DNA of 64,000 nt, from the NCBI GenBank assembly GCA_019307945.1, contig JAFDIS010000001.1:62001-126000 (forward strand). The letters run 5' to 3'. A model generated the notes under the pieces. The model searched no databases and was not told where the DNA came from. It saw only the letters and a list, made by a program, of their open reading frames with translations. Origin of the DNA: Deltaproteobacteria bacterium (GTDB lineage: Bacteria > Desulfobacterota > DSM-4660 > Desulfatiglandales > Desulfatiglandaceae). Positions 8,303 to 16,028 of this stretch are shown here, piece after piece. Every line of letters begins with the position of its first letter. Positions within the stretch are counted from its first letter, which is position 1. The translations under genes were made by a program, and so were the position numbers.

Positions 8303-9085
8303 CTACTTCAGGAATTGCCGAAAGTCGGGCTTTCTCTTTTCCAGAAAACTCCTCCTGCCTTCCAAAGCCTCGTCGCTGGCGTAATATTGCCAGAGCCCTT
8401 CACCGGCCAGCCGTTGTTGGCCGTATATCCAGTCTGTCGGGGTATTGAGGGCGATCTTTAGAAAACCTAAGGCCGTGGGGCTCTTATCCAAGATTTCCTG
8501 GCACCAGGCGTCTACCTCTTCCATCAACTTGTCAGCAGGGACGACTTTGTTTACCAGGCCCATCTCGAGCGCCTCGCGAGCGGTATAAGTCCTGCACAGA
8601 AACCACATCTCCCTCGCCTTCTTCTCCCCGATAACGCGCGCAAGATATGCCGCTCCGAACCCCGCTTCGAAGCTGCCCACCTTGGGACCTACCTGGGCAA
8701 ACTTTGCGTTCTCCGAAGCAATGGTGAGATCGCAGAGGACGTGCATGATGTGCCCGCCTCCAACGGCCCACCCGTTGACCGCTGCTATCACAGGTTTTTG
8801 TGACATCCTTATCAGCCGTTCTACATCAAAAATCTTTTTCACCCCGCGGCTGTAACCCGCCTTTCCGCCGGTAATGTCCTCGGAATCACCTCCGGTGCAA
8901 AAGGCCTTCTTCCCCGCCCCTGTAAGGACAATAACACCTATGCCGTAGTCGTCCTTGGCGTCTTCCAGGGCCTGAATCATTTCCACGAGGGTTTTTGTCC
9001 TCAAGGGGTTGTGTTTTTCGGGGCGGTTGATGGTGATCTTGGCCACTCCCTCACTTTTTTCATACAAGATGTCTTCGAAATTCAT
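8303..9085 (-). CDS. 2-ketocyclohexanecarboxyl-CoA hydrolase (BadI)-like / MenB-family ring-cleaving enzyme
   Basis: 260 residues, the same length as BadI. This crotonase-superfamily protein has FCTGGD, the GWAVGGGHIMHVLCDLTIAS segment and FAQVGPKVGSFEAGFG, ending KRKPDFRQFLK much like BadI. BadI hydrolytically opens 2-ketocyclohexanecarboxyl-CoA to pimeloyl-CoA, while MenB performs the reverse-type ring closure. With the adjacent BadH-like SDR, ring opening is the favoured reading, although the ring could be a larger or substituted one. It is the first gene of the minus-strand operon, with SD AGGGAGG just before the ATG and a promoter about 120-150 bp upstream. The divergent tandem TetR gene probably controls it. 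Confidence 0.88.
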   Translation of the reverse strand: MNFEDILYEKSEGVAKITINRPEKHNPLRTKTLVEMIQALEDAKDDYGIGVIVLTGAGKKAFCTGGDSEDITGGKAGYSRGVKKIFDVERLIRMSQKPVIAAVNGWAVGGGHIMHVLCDLTIASENAKFAQVGPKVGSFEAGFGAAYLARVIGEKKAREMWFLCRTYTAREALEMGLVNKVVPADKLMEEVDAWCQEILDKSPTALGFLKIALNTPTDWIYGQQRLAGEGLWQYYASDEALEGRRSFLEKRKPDFRQFLK

Positions 9086-9114
9086 AATTCCTCCCTAATT
9101 ATAACGTATTTAAT

Positions 9115-9152
9115 AGTTATTTTTCTGATTATAGCACTAAATAACTGCTATA
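9115..9152. promoter_or_regulatory. Second dyad cluster in the badI-like leader
   Basis: Two nested inverted repeats are present. TATAGCA-N9-TGCTATA occupies 9130-9152 with perfect 7-bp arms. AGTTATTT (9115-9122) and AAATAACT (9139-9146) are perfect 8-bp arms separated by 16 bp. They lie in the 5' leader of the badI-like operon and could be a second regulator site or an RNA structure. Confidence 0.4.
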
Positions 9153-9204
9153 TTTCCATGCCTGAGTCGATCACCTATCTCCACAATAAAATTTCATTCT
9201 GAAA

Positions 9205-9233
9205 AATATAAATACGAATGAAATTCGTGTCAA
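9205..9233 (-). promoter_or_regulatory. Sigma-70-type promoter of the badI-like operon
   Basis: Reading the minus strand, TTGACA (9233-9228) is followed after exactly 17 nt by TATATT (9210-9205). This is a consensus -35 and a 5/6 -10 match. It would start transcription near 9198, leaving a leader of about 110 nt before the badI-like ATG. Confidence 0.7.
9214..9228. promoter_or_regulatory. Operator palindrome inside the badI-operon promoter
   Basis: ACGAATgaaATTCGT is a perfect 6-bp-arm palindrome with a 3-bp centre lying between the -35 and -10 boxes. An inverted partial copy (AATTTCATTC, 9190-9199) matches GAATGAAATT at 9216-9225, with 16 bp between the arms. Occupancy would block RNA polymerase. 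The likely ligand is the divergently encoded tandem TetR protein. Confidence 0.6.
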
Positions 9234-9396
9234 GAAAAACTTTTCCTGGCAAGTTCAGGGGCGCGGTGAAATTTTTTTCTTGACTTTTTGATTAATATTA
9301 GCCAATCTAACTCCATTTTATAAATAACCATTTTCAAAGAAGCAATCATTCTTTCCCGAATTAGCTTTATAAACTGCATGGGAGATTCTTGTAATC

Positions 9397-10566
9397 GTGA
9401 AAACCGAAAGGTCAAATAAGGATTTGATTATGAAGGCTGCTGAAACCCTTTTCTCCACCAGGGGTTTCTTGGAAACAAAGATTTCAGATATCGCCACGCA
9501 AGTGGGAGTAAGCGACAGTACAGTCTATGAACATTTCAAGAACAAGGAAGATATCCTCTTTTCCATACCCCGGGAAAAAACTCAGCAACTTATTGAAATC
9601 AACAAACAACACTTGAAAGGGTTGGTGGGAGCGGAGGTAAAGCTGAGAAAGCTGATATGGAATTATATAGACTTTCTCGTCATGAACGAGAGCTATACTT
9701 CTCTTTTGCTCTTCGAACTCAGATCCAACAGGGATTTCTATGAAACAGAGAATCATGAATTAATCAGGTTGTTTACAAGGGAATACAGCAATATTATCGT
9801 GGAAGGGCAAAAGGAGGGCTATTTTTCCACGCGGTTCAGGCCATCGATCGTGCTGCACATGATTTTCGGAACCATAGATCTCATCTTGATCACCTGGCTT
9901 GTGGAGAGGAGACCCAAGGACCCTCTGGAACTCTTTGACGGGCTCTTTGATCTCTTTTGCCACGCAATTCGGGTCAGAGAGACAGAGGCGGGAACCAAGG
10001 GCAAAAAAGAACGGATCCTACATGCCGCGACCCAAGTTTTCTCTCGTGTCGGTTTTCAGAAGGCACGCATACAGGACATCGCCGGATTGGCCGGAGTCGG
10101 AGATGCCACCATCTATCAATACTTCTCCAACAAAGAAGAGATCCTATTCGCCTTGCCGGTAGCAAACACTCTGGAATTACTTTCTATTCAGGAAGAACAC
10201 CTGAACGGCTTCAAAGACACGGATCTCAAACTGAATGTGCTTCTGAAGGACTATCTGGACTTCCTTGACTCTCACAAGGAATACAGTTCCATTTGTCTCT
10301 TTGACCTGAGGTATAATAAAAATTTTTATAATAAGGAAGCTTATCATCTCTTTCGTAGATTCGCGCGGGTTTTCTATAACGTCATTGAGGAAGGGATCCG
10401 GAAGGGGCACTTCAGACAGACGCTCAATCCGTATCTGGCCACGAAGCTGATCTTCGGGATTACCGATCACATTATCCTGTCCTGGATCAAATTCGGACGA
10501 CCCAAAAGGCTGGCCCTGGTTTCAAACACGGTGTGTGGTCTGGTTTTGAAGGCCCTCCAACCGTAA
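9397..10566 (+). CDS. Tandem TetR-family regulator (two full TetR units in one polypeptide)
   Basis: 389 residues containing two complete TetR/AcrR proteins. Unit 1 spans residues 5-192, with a helix-turn-helix around 27-52 (ISDIATQVGVSDSTVYEHF). A short linker around 193-202 follows. Unit 2 spans 203-389, with its HTH around 225-250 (IQDIAGLAGVGDATIYQYF). The two C-terminal ligand domains also match each other (LFELRSNRDFY versus LFDLRYNKNFY; HMIFGTIDLILITW versus KLIFGITDHIILSW), so this is an internal duplication. TetR proteins normally act as homodimers, so this chain may form a covalent pseudo-dimer. It starts at GTG 9397, with GGAG upstream. It is divergent from the badI-like operon and is the natural candidate repressor, probably sensing an acyl-CoA. 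Confidence 0.93.
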   Translation: MKTERSNKDLIMKAAETLFSTRGFLETKISDIATQVGVSDSTVYEHFKNKEDILFSIPREKTQQLIEINKQHLKGLVGAEVKLRKLIWNYIDFLVMNESYTSLLLFELRSNRDFYETENHELIRLFTREYSNIIVEGQKEGYFSTRFRPSIVLHMIFGTIDLILITWLVERRPKDPLELFDGLFDLFCHAIRVRETEAGTKGKKERILHAATQVFSRVGFQKARIQDIAGLAGVGDATIYQYFSNKEEILFALPVANTLELLSIQEEHLNGFKDTDLKLNVLLKDYLDFLDSHKEYSSICLFDLRYNKNFYNKEAYHLFRRFARVFYNVIEEGIRKGHFRQTLNPYLATKLIFGITDHIILSWIKFGRPKRLALVSNTVCGLVLKALQP

Positions 10567-10613
10567 GGCCGTAATAGTACCAGCGCTCGGTGTTTTGAAC
10601 ACCCGCCTAATGA

Positions 10614-11003
10614 TCGATCCCGCGCCATCGCCTCTATATCCACCGATTTCACAGCATGGCCTATTTTCTGGAGTTCTTGAAGGCCGTGACCGGAGAAGAG
10701 TTGGGGCCGTCGGAACTGTTGCGCCGCGGCGAACGGATTTGGAATCTCTACAAGCTCCTCAATGTCCGGGTCGGCTTGACCCGCCGCGACGATCAAGCCC
10801 CGGCAGCATGGTTCGAGCCCAAGAAAATCGGGGATCGCGAATTCCTTTTGATGGATTATTACCGGAGCACGCACATCACGAGGGAAGACACGGTGCGGAT
10901 GCTGACCGAGTACTACGAGGCCAGAGGCTGGGACAAGAACACGGGCGTCCCTACCCCCGCCAAGCTCAAGGAACTTGCACTCGAAGATTTCGATTCACGA
11001 TAG
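10614..11003 (+). pseudogene. C-terminal remnant of tungsten aldehyde:ferredoxin oxidoreductase
   Basis: An open stretch after an in-frame stop at 10611. From the Met codon at 10656 about 115 residues match the last domain of aldehyde ferredoxin oxidoreductases: FLKAVTGEEL, LLRRGERIWNLYKLLNVR, a run of RRDD, and the terminal YYEARGWDKNTGVPTP. The W-pterin and [4Fe-4S] domains (about 500 residues) are absent; the tandem TetR gene lies directly upstream. It is therefore a decayed gene end rather than a working enzyme. A MoeA-like gene and a PadR regulator next door suggest the former presence of a W/Mo enzyme locus. It overlaps the end of the convergent padR-like gene by 9 bp. Confidence 0.8.
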
Positions 11004-11543
11004 ACCCTCGTGGGTATTCCCTGGTTCAAGAAAAGATGAAGCCTCATTCACGAGCCACTGAAGCCAGGCTTCCAGAGTGGTCATCTTGAATCCTAGGACC
11101 AGATTGTTATAAGGATCTTTTTCTTCTTGTCTTCTTTCCTTTATTCTCTCCCTGATCCGCTCCAGGACCTCAACCTGGGCCGCCAGCAATTCTCTTCCTC
11201 CCTTCAAAGAAAGGCGATGGAAGAAAAAGAGCTTGGCGAGAAATTCTATCCTCAGGTCCCTGACATGTTCCGTGGGGTGATGAAGCCAGTGATCAAAGGC
11301 CTCTTCTCCCTGCCGGGTAAGGGAAAAAACCCTTTTCGATGGTCGAGTCGCCTGAGTTTCCAGGCTGGATATCACCAGCCCGTCCCTCTCCAGCCTTTTG
11401 AGGAGGCTATAGAGCTGGCTGGTACCGACATACCAGGTGACGGCCAGGGAGCTATCCAGGAACTGTAGGATCTCATAGCCGTGTTTGGGCCCTGACATCA
11501 GGGCCCCGAGCACTGCGTATTCCGAGGCGGGACGAGTCTTCAT
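10995..11543 (-). CDS. PadR-family transcriptional regulator
   Basis: 182 residues. The N-terminal winged helix shows the PadR pattern (EYAVLGALMSGPKHGYEILQ, then QLYSLLKRLERDGLV). A C-terminal helical dimerisation part of the Vir_act_alpha_C type follows, with a charged helix around residues 120-145 (ERIRERIKERRQEEK). The ligand is unknown. The gene ends inside the aldehyde oxidoreductase remnant. No good SD precedes the ATG. It may have controlled the lost oxidoreductase or the MoeA-like gene beyond it. Confidence 0.88.
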   Translation of the reverse strand: MKTRPASEYAVLGALMSGPKHGYEILQFLDSSLAVTWYVGTSQLYSLLKRLERDGLVISSLETQATRPSKRVFSLTRQGEEAFDHWLHHPTEHVRDLRIEFLAKLFFFHRLSLKGGRELLAAQVEVLERIRERIKERRQEEKDPYNNLVLGFKMTTLEAWLQWLVNEASSFLEPGNTHEGLS

Positions 11544-11764
11544 GTGTTAGGATACCGGCCTTGAGCTGTCGGCAAAGAGCAAATGAAAGGTCAAAGGTAA
11601 AATCATGCTCCACATCCTCGGTCATCCAACAGGCTATTAAAAACCACTACGCTTGTCGATGCTCAAGTTTGTTTCCATCCACAAATGGCCCTTTTTGTCC
11701 ACGCGGATTTTAGACACCCAGCCGAGTACCGTCTTCTCTTTTTCTTCGGTTTTCTGATTCCCGA
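11544..11764. other. Intergenic stretch downstream of the MoeA-like gene
   Basis: About 220 bp between two minus-strand genes. I see no coding frame, no clear hairpin with a T-run and no confident promoter. Confidence 0.4.
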
Positions 11765-12829
11765 CTATTTGCCGAAAGGACAAATCGGATAATGACATTT
11801 TTCGCAATTGAGGCAAAGGCCTCCATGGGCCATTTCTGCAAGATCCTTTCGAGTGATCTTCTCTCCTGCCAGGACCCTGGGAAGCATCAAATCAAACACC
11901 GTAGCCCTATAAAAGAGCACACAGGCGGGAAGCCCCATGATCGGCACGTTTCTTACTCTCGCATAGAGGAACATTGCGCCTGGAAGTACGGGACTTCCAT
12001 AGACGAGATCCTCAGCGCCGGCATCCTTTACCGCCATACGACTAACATCGTCAGGATCAACGCTCATCCCTCCTGCCACGAGAACAAGGCGGACACCCTT
12101 ATCTATGAAGCGCATGATGGTATCCGCTATAATCGTTCTCTCATCAGGGCAAAAAGCGATCTCGTCCAGCGAAGAATCAAAAAATTTTAACTTTTTTCGC
12201 AGGATAGGAGCAAATTTGTCCTCTATGCGTCCATAATAGATCTCATTTCCCGTAATCACGGCGCCCGCACTTGGTGTACTGAACGGCTTGACCGAGAAGA
12301 TCCCTTTCTCCTGACGGGCAACACCAAGGGCCCGATCAAGGAATTCTCCCCGAATCACCAGAGGAATAGCCCTTGTTCCGGCGACGATTTCGCCCTTTTC
12401 CACAACTGTGTTGTTGTGCCGGGCAGCGCAGGTGACGTCCGGAATCATATTGAAACGGGTGAGGGCTTCAACCTCTACTTTCAAGAGCCCTCGCAGCGCG
12501 GCCTTGAGCGCTATTTTACCCTCCGCAGGATTGCCGTCGTGTATCACATTGTCTCCGCACAGGGCATCGGCCATCAGCCGGGCGGCATCGTCTTCATGAT
12601 ACTCTCCCGCCCCGATATGGAGCACAAAAAGATTTTCCTTTCCAAGACGCCTCAAGTGCTCCAAGTCCTCTTCCCTCACCACATGACCTTTCTTGAAAGC
12701 AGCCCCTTTGAATCGCCCCGGCCGAATCTCTGTTATATCATGGGCCAGTACTTTACCGACCGCCTCATCCAGAGGGATGACCTCCGCCATTGATGAATAT
12801 TTGCTTGTCAAGACCGCTTCGCCCTTCAT
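11765..12829 (-). CDS. MoeA-like molybdopterin-binding protein with C-terminal cysteine cluster
   Basis: About 354 residues. It contains the MoaB/MogA-type molybdopterin-binding fold (AGAVITGNEIYYGRIED, then VLVAGGMSVDPDDVSRMAV) preceded by a MoeA-like N-terminal region (IPLDEAVGKVLAHDIT). This suggests metal insertion into, or binding of, molybdopterin for Mo or W enzymes. The C terminus carries closely spaced cysteines (CLNCEKCHYPICPFGK), which look like an Fe-S or Zn site and are unusual for MoeA. The start is taken as ATG 12829 because GAGGAG lies 8 nt upstream; an in-frame TTG at 12874 is weaker. The aldehyde oxidoreductase remnant nearby fits a W-cofactor theme. Confidence 0.8.
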   Translation of the reverse strand: MKGEAVLTSKYSSMAEVIPLDEAVGKVLAHDITEIRPGRFKGAAFKKGHVVREEDLEHLRRLGKENLFVLHIGAGEYHEDDAARLMADALCGDNVIHDGNPAEGKIALKAALRGLLKVEVEALTRFNMIPDVTCAARHNNTVVEKGEIVAGTRAIPLVIRGEFLDRALGVARQEKGIFSVKPFSTPSAGAVITGNEIYYGRIEDKFAPILRKKLKFFDSSLDEIAFCPDERTIIADTIMRFIDKGVRLVLVAGGMSVDPDDVSRMAVKDAGAEDLVYGSPVLPGAMFLYARVRNVPIMGLPACVLFYRATVFDLMLPRVLAGEKITRKDLAEMAHGGLCLNCEKCHYPICPFGK

Positions 12830-12872
12830 TGGCTGGAACTCCTCACATGGTTTGCACGGACGGTAGTCCGGC

Positions 12873-12893
12873 AATATTCTATTTTGGAATATT
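12873..12893. promoter_or_regulatory. Perfect dyad upstream of the MoeA-like gene
   Basis: AATATTC (12873-12879) and GAATATT (12887-12893) form a perfect 7-bp-arm inverted repeat with a 7-bp centre, about 45-65 bp before the chosen start codon. This is a plausible operator for a Mo/W-responsive or PadR-type regulator; the binding protein is unknown. Confidence 0.45.
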
Positions 12894-12962
12894 ACATATT
12901 ATAATTTCCAGAAAACAGTCAATTCAAAATTCCTTCCCTTGGACCACAGGGAACCAGGGGGA

Positions 12963-13032
12963 GTGTGAATTTTCATACCACTCAACGGAAGCGATTTACC
13001 CACTGAGTTGGTAAAACTTTTCACACACCCAA
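12963..13032. promoter_or_regulatory. Two TGTGAA/TTTTCACAC-type sites between the MoeA-like and transglutaminase genes
   Basis: GTGTGAATTTTCATACCAC (12963-12981) and a related GGTAAAACTTTTCACACA stretch (13011-13028) lie about 50 bp apart. Both resemble the near-palindrome at 29961-29980. The rest of the 390-bp interval 12830-13220 shows AT-rich DNA without a convincing gene. Confidence 0.3.
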
Positions 13033-13220
13033 TTTTCTCTTCACCGGTCGATAGCTATAACTCTACGAAATAACAATGATTTATTGGCGAACCCGTTTGG
13101 CCGGCAAATTGCAGACCTCATTTGACAAAACAAACAGGACTCAATGCTCCTGAAGCTGAAGGAAAAAGGGCCTACTGCGGTATAAGCTCAAAATCGAAAG
13201 CCGAACGGGATGATTATAGC

Positions 13221-13976
13221 ATGCCAATCTCAGCCATTAGTTCCAACATCGACATCACCCCATTGATCCCTCCGCAACCCCCGAAACCCGATTCCGTCGT
13301 GGATGTTCTTCCCAAACCGGAAGAAGGAAAGGATACACTGTTCGTTCTGCTCCAGAACATGGCGACCCTGAAACTCGCCGTGATCCAGTGGACTCCCGAG
13401 CCCGGCGACGGTGCGGGATACGAGGCCTATCTCCAATATCCCAATGCGGAAATCGCCGCACTTGCAGCCACAATTGTCTCCCCCGCTCAGTCCAACGACC
13501 AAAAGATGTATGAAATCGAACAGTGGGTCCAGGACAATATCACCTACGTTTCGGACCTGGAAAACTACAGCACACCGGAGCTCTGGACCTATCCCACGGT
13601 TACGCTGGAGAGGAGGTCGGGCGACTGTGAGGACGGGGCCTTCTTGCTGCACAGCCTGGCACTACACGCAGGCGTGCCCTCAGACAGGCTACGCACCTAC
13701 GGTGGAATCGTCTGGGCCGACGACCTTGGCCTTTCCACAGCAGGACACGCCTGGACCGCCTATCGACGTGAACTCGATGACCAGTGGATCATCCTGGATT
13801 GGTGTTACTGGGCACAGAACACACCCATAGCCGAACGCACGCCCATGCGGGAGGACTACAAGTACGTTGATGACTACTTTTTCGTGGACGTCAAAGGCAC
13901 CACAGAGACCCCTTACACGAATCGTGTTCGGTACGCCTATGTGCAAAAAGGCTCTCTTTTGAATGTGAGAGCTTGA
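13221..13976 (+). CDS. Transglutaminase-like cysteine peptidase/amidase superfamily protein
   Basis: About 251 residues from Met at 13221. The papain-like transglutaminase core is visible: Cys in RSGDCEDGAFLLHSLA, His in STAGHAWTAYR and Asp in WIILDWCYW, in the usual Cys-His-Asp order. There is no signal peptide, and the N terminus is proline-rich (LIPPQPPKPD). Proteins of this fold can be peptidases, amidases or inactive scaffolds, and the target here is unknown. An upstream TTG at 13122 would add 33 residues without family character. It stands alone, with a palindromic hairpin after the stop. Confidence 0.8.
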   Translation: MPISAISSNIDITPLIPPQPPKPDSVVDVLPKPEEGKDTLFVLLQNMATLKLAVIQWTPEPGDGAGYEAYLQYPNAEIAALAATIVSPAQSNDQKMYEIEQWVQDNITYVSDLENYSTPELWTYPTVTLERRSGDCEDGAFLLHSLALHAGVPSDRLRTYGGIVWADDLGLSTAGHAWTAYRRELDDQWIILDWCYWAQNTPIAERTPMREDYKYVDDYFFVDVKGTTETPYTNRVRYAYVQKGSLLNVRA

Positions 13977-14039
13977 AAAAGGCAGCAGATCAAGGACTCA
14001 ACCGGTGTCGCCCGAAGGCCTGCATTTTCCGCGGTGTCC

Positions 14040-14074
14040 GAAAAGGAACGATCAAATCGGGCTTTTTCCTTTTC
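14040..14074 (+). terminator. Hairpin terminator after the transglutaminase-like gene
   Basis: GAAAAGGAA (14040-14048) pairs perfectly with TTCCTTTTC (14066-14074), with a second small CGAT/ATCG pairing inside. The 3' arm is T-rich, consistent with a rho-independent terminator. Confidence 0.45.
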
Positions 14075-14198
14075 TTACTCCTCCCAGGCATGCTATTTTT
14101 GACACCGTAGCGCCTCTTCTTTCCGACTCATCACCCTGCGAGGGCTTTCAAATCATTCCGTGCCGCAAACGGTCGATCCATTGCAGCGAGGTATGAGC

Positions 14199-16028
14199 AT
14201 GCCGGCAAGAATGGAAAAAAGATTCACCGATATCCTGAACGCCATGGAGGACGGGATCTATATCATAGGACAGGATCTCGTCCTAGAATTCATGAACAAT
14301 ACCATGATTAAGGATTTCGGAGAGGGCATCGGCGATAAGTGCTACCACGTAATCAACCGCCTCGATGCTGTCTGTCCCTGGTGCAGGGCGGAAGAAGTTT
14401 TTTCCGGAAAAAGCGTGCGATGGGAACATCAGGCCACCCACCTTGGGAAGGTCTTCGACCTGACGGAATTGCCCCTGAGGCATGAGGACGGAAGCCTCTC
14501 GAAACTCACCATTTGTCGTGATATCACCCGACGAAAATTGAGAGAAGACCGCATCAGGGCCACCGAAGAGGACTATCAGCGCCTCTTCGAGCACGTGGGC
14601 TGCGGTGTATACATCAGCAGCAAGGAAGGAAAATTCCTGGATGCCAATCAAGCACTCCTCGACATGCTGGGCTATGACAGCAAGGAAGAATTCCTTCGCA
14701 TGGATATTACTCGAGATCTTTACATGCGTCCCGAAGACCGTCGCAGCTTCCAGGAAATGATCGAAAGGGACGGTCAGGTCATTGACTACGAGGTACAATT
14801 CAAGCGCAGGGACGGCACCCCCGTTTCGGTGCAACTAACAAGCCATGTCCGGTATGATCAGAACGGCGACGTCCTCGGGTACGAAGGAATTATCGTCGAT
14901 CAGACCCAACGGAAGAAAATGGAAAAAAGGCTCCAGGAGGCCCACGATTTCCTCAACAAGTTCATACTGAATTCGCCCAATGCCATCATGGCCACGGACA
15001 TGAAGGGGAGTATCATCATCTGGAATCCCGGAGCCGAGGAGACCCTCGGGTACCGGGCCGAGGAGGTCATAGGCAAGATGAACATTGCAGGCATCTATCC
15101 GCCCGGCATGGCCAGGAAGGTGATGAAAATGCTGCGCAGTCCGGAGTACGGCGGCAGGGGCAAACTCCGATCCTATCCCATCGTATTCGTCAGGCGGGAC
15201 GGCGAAATCGTTGAGGGCAATCTTTCCGCGGCCATCATCCATGACGAAAAAGGCAACGAGTTGGCATCCTTCGGGATCTTCGTGGATCTCAGGGAACGAC
15301 TGAAGATGGAGGAAAAACTTCGTCAAACCAGGGAACAACTGCTCCAGTCTGAAAAACTAGCCGCCATGGGCCGTCTCACGTCCCAGATCGCCCATGAACT
15401 GAACAACCCCATCTACGGCATCATGAACACCCTGGAATTGCTCAAGACCGAGATTCCGCCGGAGAGCAAAAGGCGCAGGATCTTGGAGATGGCGCTCTCC
15501 GAAACCGTTAGGCTCTCGGAACTGCTACGAAAAATGCTCTCTTTCTCAAAGCCAGACGAAGAAGAGAGACAGCCCACTGACATCAATGTGATCCTGGATG
15601 AAATCCTCCTGTTGCATGAAAAGCAGCTCAGGGAAAACAACATACGTATCCGCACATTTTTTGACGAGGCCCTGCCCACGGCCTTCGCTTCCAAGAACCA
15701 GTTGCGGCAGGTTTTCCTCAACATGATCTCAAATGCCAGAGACGCAATGCCGGAAGGCGGCACCTTGACCGTATCCACCCGGCCGGACGACGGCAGAATT
15801 CATATCGAGATCTCCGACACGGGTACAGGAATCGAAAAGGAACACCTGGACAAGATCTTTGACGCCTTCTTCACCACGAAGGCCAGCGTGAAAGGGGTGG
15901 GCCTGGGCCTTTCCGTGTGCTACGGATTCATCAAGGAGCACGGGGGGGACATAGAGGTCCGCAGTGACAAGGGATCCGGGACCACCTTCGTGATCACCCT
16001 CCCCGCTTACCTGCGAAAGGAGCCCTGA
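14199..16028 (+). CDS. PAS-domain sensor histidine kinase
   Basis: About 609 residues with no membrane span, so a cytoplasmic sensor. There are three PAS-type domains (roughly 5-110, 125-240, 250-375); the first has VCPWCRAEEVF, and the second and third are canonical (CGVYISSKEGKFLDANQALL; NAIMATDMKGSIIIWNPG). The HisKA phospho-acceptor lies in QIAHELNNPIYG. The HATPase domain has an N-box (LNMISNARDAMPEGG), G1 (SDTGTGIEKEH) and GVGLGLSVCYGF. GCGAGG is best spaced for the ATG at 14199. The likely partner is the HTH-receiver protein 475 bp downstream, although they are not co-transcribed for certain. The two Cys of the first PAS could bind a redox ligand. Confidence 0.9.
   Translation: MPARMEKRFTDILNAMEDGIYIIGQDLVLEFMNNTMIKDFGEGIGDKCYHVINRLDAVCPWCRAEEVFSGKSVRWEHQATHLGKVFDLTELPLRHEDGSLSKLTICRDITRRKLREDRIRATEEDYQRLFEHVGCGVYISSKEGKFLDANQALLDMLGYDSKEEFLRMDITRDLYMRPEDRRSFQEMIERDGQVIDYEVQFKRRDGTPVSVQLTSHVRYDQNGDVLGYEGIIVDQTQRKKMEKRLQEAHDFLNKFILNSPNAIMATDMKGSIIIWNPGAEETLGYRAEEVIGKMNIAGIYPPGMARKVMKMLRSPEYGGRGKLRSYPIVFVRRDGEIVEGNLSAAIIHDEKGNELASFGIFVDLRERLKMEEKLRQTREQLLQSEKLAAMGRLTSQIAHELNNPIYGIMNTLELLKTEIPPESKRRRILEMALSETVRLSELLRKMLSFSKPDEEERQPTDINVILDEILLLHEKQLRENNIRIRTFFDEALPTAFASKNQLRQVFLNMISNARDAMPEGGTLTVSTRPDDGRIHIEISDTGTGIEKEHLDKIFDAFFTTKASVKGVGLGLSVCYGFIKEHGGDIEVRSDKGSGTTFVITLPAYLRKEP

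Noticed and set aside
10589-10603. Terminator after the tandem TetR gene (GGTGTT-TTG-AACACC)
   Set aside because: A 6-bp stem without a T-run; too weak to annotate as a terminator.
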